This document shows positions 57,931 through 64,000 of a stretch of DNA of 64,000 bases, piece after piece. The stretch is from Sequoia sempervirens. Lineage: Eukaryota > Streptophyta > Pinopsida > Cupressales > Cupressaceae. The stretch lies in the NCBI GenBank assembly GCA_007258455.2, contig VDFB02018507.1:363578-427577 (forward strand), in the 5' to 3' direction. The notes beneath the pieces were generated by a model. The model saw only the letters and a list, made by a program, of their open reading frames with translations. It made no database searches and was not told the origin of the DNA. Each line of letters begins with the position of its first letter. Positions within the stretch are counted from its first letter, which is position 1. A program made the position numbers and the translations under genes.

Positions 57931-58879
57931 GTATGTCTGTAAATATGCCTTTTATTTTCTGTTTAATTATGTTTCTGCACTTTCTTTGCTCAAATAATGC
58001 AAAGTTTAGGATATGTTTTCATAAACAGATGAATTGTGACATGCTTAGGCAGTTTTGTATTGCTTTATGTGAAATTAATGCAGGAATATGGTCATAACCT
58101 TTGAAGAGAAAATGTTTTCTTAATTCTTGCTCCTCTTTACTTGTGTTTTCCGATTCTTTTCGAGGCAGTTGACGGAATGACGGAGAAACGTTTGATTTCC
58201 TTTTAGAAGAGCTTCTGGAAAAAACTGGGTTAAATTTTAAAAAACTGTGTATTAAAATGTGTGTTTAATTTCATTTTCTAGTTCAAAAGAAAATATTTAA
58301 TGCAACTTTTAAAGATAGTTCTGTGCGAAGTGCCTACTCAGGGGCAGTTCAGTAAAGATAGTTTTTTGAGTAGCATTTAAGAAATTGACTTTGGATAATG
58401 TCCACTTGAAAGGAATTTGATTGAATCTGCTTTACGGATAATAGTGGTTCTTAACACCGAAAGATTATTTGAGGGGCTGTACAATGCATTTTCTTAAAAA
58501 AACTGTCCAAATTATGCAGATTTTGAGAACGTTTTGTCTTTTGGTTATCTTGTCTCACTTATGAAAATAATGTCACGCAGGTATTTTGCCATTAATCAAT
58601 TTGCCAAATCAGCCTGTGCAAAGTGTTGTGCATTAGACTTCAATTAATTTCGAGTTATAGGTAGTGGAAACTTTGAAGCAGGGCTTAAATGGCATGGAAG
58701 AAAATCAAATTCAACTTTAAAAAGGACGCTCGCAGTTTCGAGCTTTATTTGTTAACAAGTGGCTTTCCAGGTGCAAATAACTTAAATGAATTTCCATCAA
58801 CAAATAAACGAAAAACCTAATGAAAATTGCTTGAACTTTTGCCCTGCTTTTTCACAATCTGTTGAATGATACTGAGTTA
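57931..58879. other. Probable first intron of the HD-domain gene
   Basis: AT-rich with consensus donor at 57931 and no coding content. Confidence 0.45.
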
Positions 58880-59250
58880 GTTTTACAAAGTATCTTGGGA
58901 TGGATTAGTCCCAAAATCTGTCCGTACTGCAATCAAGATGTTGAAACAATTGATCATCTGTTTTTAAATTGCTACTATCCTATTTTTATTAGGAGCGAGC
59001 TCGCCAAACTTTTCCAGTGCCATTCCCCATAAGGATATTCCCTTTCCCAGATGCTGAACAAGTAGGCCAAGCTTAGGATTGACATGGAAATTGTGAAAAT
59101 CATGTACAAAATGGTAGGGAACTCTGTCATATGGAATCTATAGAAGGAGCATAATGGAAAATATTTGAAAACATTTTTCCAAACCATGAGGTTCTCAGGA
59201 GAAGTGTAAGAGACCAGGTGTCTCTCAACCCCTGACTGAAGCTTGAATGA
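58880..59250 (+). pseudogene. LINE 3'-end fragment (zf-RVT domain)
   Basis: Reads VLQSILGWISPKICPYCNQD then VETIDHLFLNCYYPIF. The C-x2-C...H-x4-C pattern is the zinc-binding reverse-transcriptase tail (zf-RVT) of plant L1 LINEs. In shifted frames it continues with MYKMVGNSVIWNL and KEHNGKYLKTFF, matching the usual W-x-WKERN block. Truncated on the left and with stops. Inserted in the probable intron of the HD-domain gene. Confidence 0.75.
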
Positions 59251-59516
59251 AGTTTGTTTGACGTTTTGAGGGTTTGTGATTTTTGTGATTTTTGCAATAT
59301 ATTGAAATGGTGTGATTTTGATAAAATGCTTCTAAAAATTTATAATAAATATGAGAATACAGCTACTGCAACAAATCAGCTTCTAGAGCGATGATAAATG
59401 ATTGTATTATTTTGCTGAATGATTACAATGATGAATCTCAAACATGCAAACAAAAAGGCAACATTATTTATTTAAAAACCTGGCTTATTTGCAGCTGCCT
59501 GAAAGAAGAGGAAATG

Positions 59517-59706
59517 GTACGGCTGACTTCAAATACAGACTTTTCCTGCTCAAAGATGGATGCAAAACCCTCTGAAGGTCTAGGCGCCACCATTGGAGAA
59601 GACAAAATGCAAAAAGGCAAGGTGACTTGCTTGATATGAAAAGTACGGCCTTGCAGCTGTGTGGTACGGCCTCCAACCAGCAAGTACAAAATCCGTACGG
59701 CCTAGG
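59517..59706. repeat. Second cluster of GTACGG sites
   Basis: Four GTACGG words in 190 bp (59517, 59643, 59663, 59695), with 'ccttgcag' and 'ccgtacggcct' contexts like the array at 37 kb. Suggests a distant relative of the same element family. Confidence 0.6.
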
Positions 59707-60059
59707 ATAATGTGCCAGATAAACAATATGGATAGCCACTGTGTCAGATTCTCTTCTGGAAGAAAATCGATCCAACTGCTGACTGAAACCCCAACTAAAA
59801 TCCCACGAATATGCTCTGTTGTGACTTCTGAATAAAGCCACTCTGATGGACAAGCTTCAATTGATATTTCACAGCCTCAGTATGTCTGATTCTGAAGAGT
59901 TGACGTTCTCCAAAACCTGATTGCAGAAACCCTTGTTTCTCCAACTCCAAATTGTTCTCAGAGAGAAAAGACAAAATTCGAATAATCATATCATAATGAG
60001 TTCTATTTTGTCTTGAGAAAATATATAATCTCTCTTAGAAGTTCGACCCCTTCAAAAAA

Positions 60060-60609
60060 GCAACTTAAATGCATTTAATAATAATAATTTCGCCCTTTTC
60101 TGACTTAGGCAAATTAATCAAATAATGGCTTTCACTTTAATGAGTAATAAATACTCATTTAAATAAATAATTCGCCCCCTTCATTATAAAGTCATTAAAT
60201 ACTTTATAATAAGCCATTTTATTAATTAATAACTTTAATATTTCACTTAAAGTGACTTTATAATATAAAGTCATAATAATAATCATTTAATTATTATTAA
60301 ATGCTCCCTTATTCTCCGTTTGCTCAACAAACTGTCAAACTGGGTCGAAACTGAGATAGCCAATTGAGCGAGGTGCCCTGCCATAAATAGTAACCCTAAT
60401 GGCCTGACTTATTATAAATAGTAAGTGCCTGAATAACACCCTGTAAGCATCTGCAAAGGCCCAAACCTGAATCAAACTATGGAGTAATGTCCCAAAACGC
60501 AAGATAACTGCCAACAGGCCCCTCTATCCATAACTGTTAGCCTACGAGGGTCAAATGATAGGCTAATCCTTACGAACTCTGATGCTCACGAAAAATGGGG
60601 ACATTACAA
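60060..60609 (-). repeat. LTR end fragment (TGTAATGTCCCC type)
   Basis: Ends on the + strand in ggggacattaca (TGTAATGTCCCC on the - strand). It shares with 21240-21518 the order 'gactta(c/t)tataaatag', 'agcctacgag', 'ggctaat' and the terminus. The middle is made of AT-rich ttaataa words. The other end of the LTR is not identified; it may extend left to include the GTACGG cluster. Confidence 0.45.
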
Positions 60610-60990
60610 GAAGCATCCTTGGTCAGATTTAGTTGACTGCATTGATCTATTCAACTTTCGCTCGGCAAATGTGTTGGATCTGCAAAGAGTGAACAAATGA
60701 AATCTTCCATTTCACTATGAATTCCCAAGCTTCACTACACAGACTCAATATGATGCAGTCTAGGATCAGGAATTCAGTGAACGACAGCTAATCCTAGCGG
60801 CTACACACAATCACTTACAGCTACTAGACAAATCAGATATGCTTAGAACTTGCAGACTAGGAAAAGGTAAACCAGTCAGCAACAGCTGCCTGTCAGAAAG
60901 TGCATGAATGAAAACAGTCAAATTGTGACTGCTAACAATTAACATTGAGTGCTGCACCCAATTTGTAACTGTCAGCCGCTAGCCAGAATA

Positions 60991-61050
60991 GCCATGTCCA
61001 TTATAATAGGAATTGCCATGTCCATTATAATAGGAATTGCCACAATAATA
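60991..61050. repeat. 24-bp tandem duplication
   Basis: 'gccatgtccattataatagg aatt' occurs twice in perfect tandem (60991 and 61015) followed by a partial third unit. Confidence 0.9.
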
Positions 61051-62301
61051 GGCTCTATCATCTCATTTGAGGCTCATCCAGTTGTAAGGAAGGAATATTG
61101 CCAGTTATGTGAGCCCAGCCTGAAGAATAAAACACATCTGGAAATAAATCAAAGGCCACGTCCACACAAGACAAAACAAGGAAAGCACAGGGGATTCATT
61201 TTCAGATTGCGTGGGTTCCAGCCAAGAGCATTCCAAGAACAGTAAACAACCAATTATATTCGAATCTACCAAGGAAATTATCTAAACAAGTAAATTGCCA
61301 TCTCAGCCACATAATAATGTGGGTCCTACTGAATAACCATTATTTAATAATAAACTGGCAAAATAACATGCCACATGGGTATGTGAGGCCTAGTTTAGTG
61401 CATAGGCCATCTAAGCATGTGGGCCTCACCAATGAACTTTTAAAACCAAAGAAGCTTGAAACTAGAGACGAATGAGCAAAAGCAAAGACACGACAAGGAC
61501 TAACCTAGAAACACACACCAAAATTAGAGCAAAAACCAAAATTGAAGTACAATTGTTTTTGGGTGATGTACGATAGCTTGTGAACCTAGATGCTATTGCA
61601 TTAGACACATCGGGTAAGAAGTTTTGTGAGCATGGATCCCAAATAAGAGTTGAGTGGTAGAACCGCCCTCTCAGAAAGCACACACTCTGCGACAAGCTCC
61701 ATTACTAAATTAGGTCCTTTAGAAGATCTATTCCTTCGCCACTTCCAACACTAAGTTGGGACAGCTCCGATCTCCTTCCGCCAAACTTGTTCATCATATT
61801 TCACACCCCTTGTGGACTTCTATTTGCCATAGATCAACCTCCTCCTCTTAATGTTTCTTCTCCATGATCTTCATCCTCTTCTTGTGGGATTCAACTCACC
61901 GTTGTTTGTCCACCTCCACCAAAGGTCATCTTCATCACAACCAATTTTATAAATAATAATCACCTCCTGATTTTCTTGGCAAACACCACACATTAATGAA
62001 TTGCAACTTCCTCTTCTTGTACCACCTTGGGGTACATATCTTCACTTTGTACATTTGACATCTCATCAAGGTACTTCGCTTCATGCTACTCCATTTTAAT
62101 CAACATTTACATGTCCTTCAAAGAAAAAATCTCTGCATCACAACTCATCGTCATAGGATGAATTTCAGAGAATCCATTTTTCTCCTCTTCTCTACCATCC
62201 TTTTCCACAACAAAATTTTCATGTGAAGAATCAAACAAGCTAAATAACTTATCAATCTCTTTCATCTCTTCTTCAAGGAGGAGATTCTCTTCACCAACTT
62301 T
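61051..62301. other. Non-coding or decayed coding region
   Basis: The - strand from 62301 to about 62010 continues the acidic frame of the next entry with stops. Otherwise nothing recognised. Confidence 0.35.
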
Positions 62302-62706
62302 CTAATCAAACACAACACCTTCACAAGCCACCATTTCAACCTCCAAATCAGCTACTACCTCTAAAGGAACTTCTGTAGCAACACTTTTGTCTTTAGGTTC
62401 AACAACTTGTATGGCTTGATCTTCTTCCATACCACCAATGCAACATTCTTCATTATTCCCCATCACATCTACTACAACTTCTCCATGTTGCATAGCCTCT
62501 ACTCTTTCCAGTCTCAAATGAATGCCCTTTATCTTCTCAAGGGTTTTCTCCCCTTGGTATTGCTCCATAAATAGCTGCTTAACTAGTCTCTTCAAGACCA
62601 TCCTCATCCTTTTTTTCAAAGATATCTTCACACACCCATACGCACAACCCTTTGTAGTTATATGACTCACTCTTGCAACAAACCCACTAGAGCATTCAAC
62701 ACACAT
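62010..62706 (-). pseudogene. Unrecognised acidic ORF, interrupted
   Basis: A frame open from 62706 to a stop at 62302 (134 codons) continues in frame to about 62110 with KVGEENLLLEEEMKEIDKLF and FSEIHPMTMSCDAEIFSLKD, and after two more stops to about 62010. The first part has a possible coiled coil (EKTLEKIKGIHLRLERVEAM). High Glu/Val content, no domain recognised. It could be the gag-like or accessory frame of a retroelement whose LTR begins at 62941, or a host pseudogene. Confidence 0.35.
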
Positions 62707-62940
62707 TCAACAACAAAGCCTTTTTTGGTACACTTGTGCCTCCTTCTCGTGGCCCTTAGTAGTCATAGGCTTCCACATGTTTACAACAAAAACCCACTTG
62801 ATACTTCTGAGACATCTATACTCATGCCTCTTTCTCATGGCCTTCTATAGTCATAGGCTTCTGCATACCTGCAACAAAAACCTATGTTCCCTGGGGATTT
62901 GTCCCCAAGGTTTTTTTAGGTGTACCCATCCTAGGGTGTA

Positions 62941-64000
62941 ATGTCCCACCCCAGTTGGAACAAACCCTATGTGATTTTTCTTCAGTTTGACATATGTATC
63001 ATTTTGTCAAACAGTTGCCATAATGTTGCCAGTCATTTGATCCATGAGTTTTTTTCAAATTATAAGACTTCATGCTTATTGGGAAATCAGTTTGATATAC
63101 AAAGATTACATACATAAAGGAATACAACTAATTAAACCCCCAAATGATATTGCTGTTTACTACAGAAAATATTTCATTGCTGAAGCAAACTACATTACAA
63201 ACAATACAATTTTCTCAGACCTGAAGTAAAGCCCATACACAGGTTGAACTTGCAGAAGAATATGATGCCCAGCTATGACTGAAAACTCAGACATCAACGT
63301 AGCAGTAGACTATTGCTCAGATTAGTGGCGCAGCTCCTGTGAAGATTTCTGAGCAGGTTTAAGGTTATGTGCAGCACAGTTAGTAATGATTCTCACGCCA
63401 CATGGAGATCACGCCTTCCAGGAAACTCACGACCTCTCCAATAAATATGCTCCCCAAACAGCCAGCGCCTATCAAACCCTCTCCAGGCAACCCTCCCTGA
63501 AGGTACCACGACCTGTATGTAAGCAGCAATAATAATGTGAACACAAATATCAGATTACAAATATGGGCACCCAGGTATAACTATGTGAAATGTCAAATGC
63601 CCAAACCAAGTATGAACCAACACTTTCACTCCAACCTCCAACGTCCCCAAACAAATGCTCTGCCTTCTATGTTTCACGCCAAGTCTGATTTGCAGCAATT
63701 AAATCCTTCAACGAACCACCAGCTGTGTGAATGCCCTCCAGACTGAAAATGAGAATACTACGCCCAAATTGGAGTATGAAGCCACCATATACCTGCAACA
63801 ATGGAAGTCTGCAATTCTCACGCCTAGGTTAGTGTATTTCAGTATTTTTAATCAGCAATGAGAGTGTCTCAAAGTCCTTCGACCAGCAAGGAAGGAACTA
63901 AAACAAAACGTCCAGCAAAGGGTAAACCCTTTAACTTCACACTGTGAATATATTCAATACACCTGCAATGTCTTGATAAATCTCCAAACCCTGGTTGGAA
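62941..64000 (+). repeat. Possible LTR start running off the window
   Basis: TGTAATGTCCCACCCC begins at 62941, preceded by atccta ggg. The same 20-nt junction (ATCCTAGGGTGTAATGTCCC) occurs on the - strand at 21518. That suggests a conserved PPT-plus-LTR-start. No matching end or coding sequence is visible before the window closes; no gene is seen in 62941-64000. Confidence 0.35.

Noticed and set aside
59485..59853. - strand frame of 122 codons
   Set aside because: No domain; overlaps the GTACGG cluster and another frame; low support.

Overview
The window looks like nuclear DNA of a seed plant, most likely a gymnosperm (inference). It is AT-rich, with isolated short exons kilobases apart, conserved plant-type exon sequences, and wall-to-wall decayed Ty3/gypsy, Ty1/copia, LINE and small inverted-repeat elements. 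I see no bacterial operons, CRISPR arrays, rRNA genes or convincing tRNA genes.

Genes. Three host loci are supported, all on the + strand and all only as fragments. (1) Two candidate exons of unrecognised genes lie at 7368-7493 and 27101-27280; the second ends in a stop codon. (2) Two consecutive exons at 32121-32238 and 32379-32429 match a chloroplast FKBP-type peptidyl-prolyl isomerase (FKBP19-like). The intron or sequence after the second exon is interrupted by an 11.8 kb retrotransposon, and I could not find later exons. (3) The first coding exon of a SAMHD1/VENOSA4-like HD-domain dNTP hydrolase lies at 57847-57930, and its later exons appear to lie beyond the window.

Mobile DNA, left to right. 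A degenerate ~207 bp tandem array is clearest at 780-1880. Four small elements with terminal inverted repeats and hAT-type 8-bp target duplications (exact or decayed) lie at 2672-3512, 11508-12380, 22992-23420 and 30478-30968. A LINE RNase H remnant is at 10112-10550. A decayed Tat-like Ty3 element on the - strand spans about 12.4-21.5 kb and has a very long putative LTR rich in short tandem repeats. The best preserved element, 33434-45253 on the - strand, has 430-bp LTRs differing at 10 substitutions and one indel, a PBS, a PPT, gag-protease-RT-RNase H-integrase, and about 5 kb of extra coding sequence after integrase. A decayed copia element on the - strand lies at about 48.1-53.2 kb. A LINE zinc-finger fragment is near 58.9 kb, and LTR-like ends beginning TGTAATGTCCC lie at 60.6 and 62.9 kb.

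Most unusual part. The 33434-45253 element carries four CCHC knuckles in gag, an integrase reading frame extended by nearly 500 codons, a second long broken ORF next to the 3' LTR, and a dense array of GTACG sites (about 23 in 900 bp). These sites recur at DNA level in more than one reading frame. The element's reading frames are interrupted by several stops and single-base shifts, so this copy cannot encode its own proteins.
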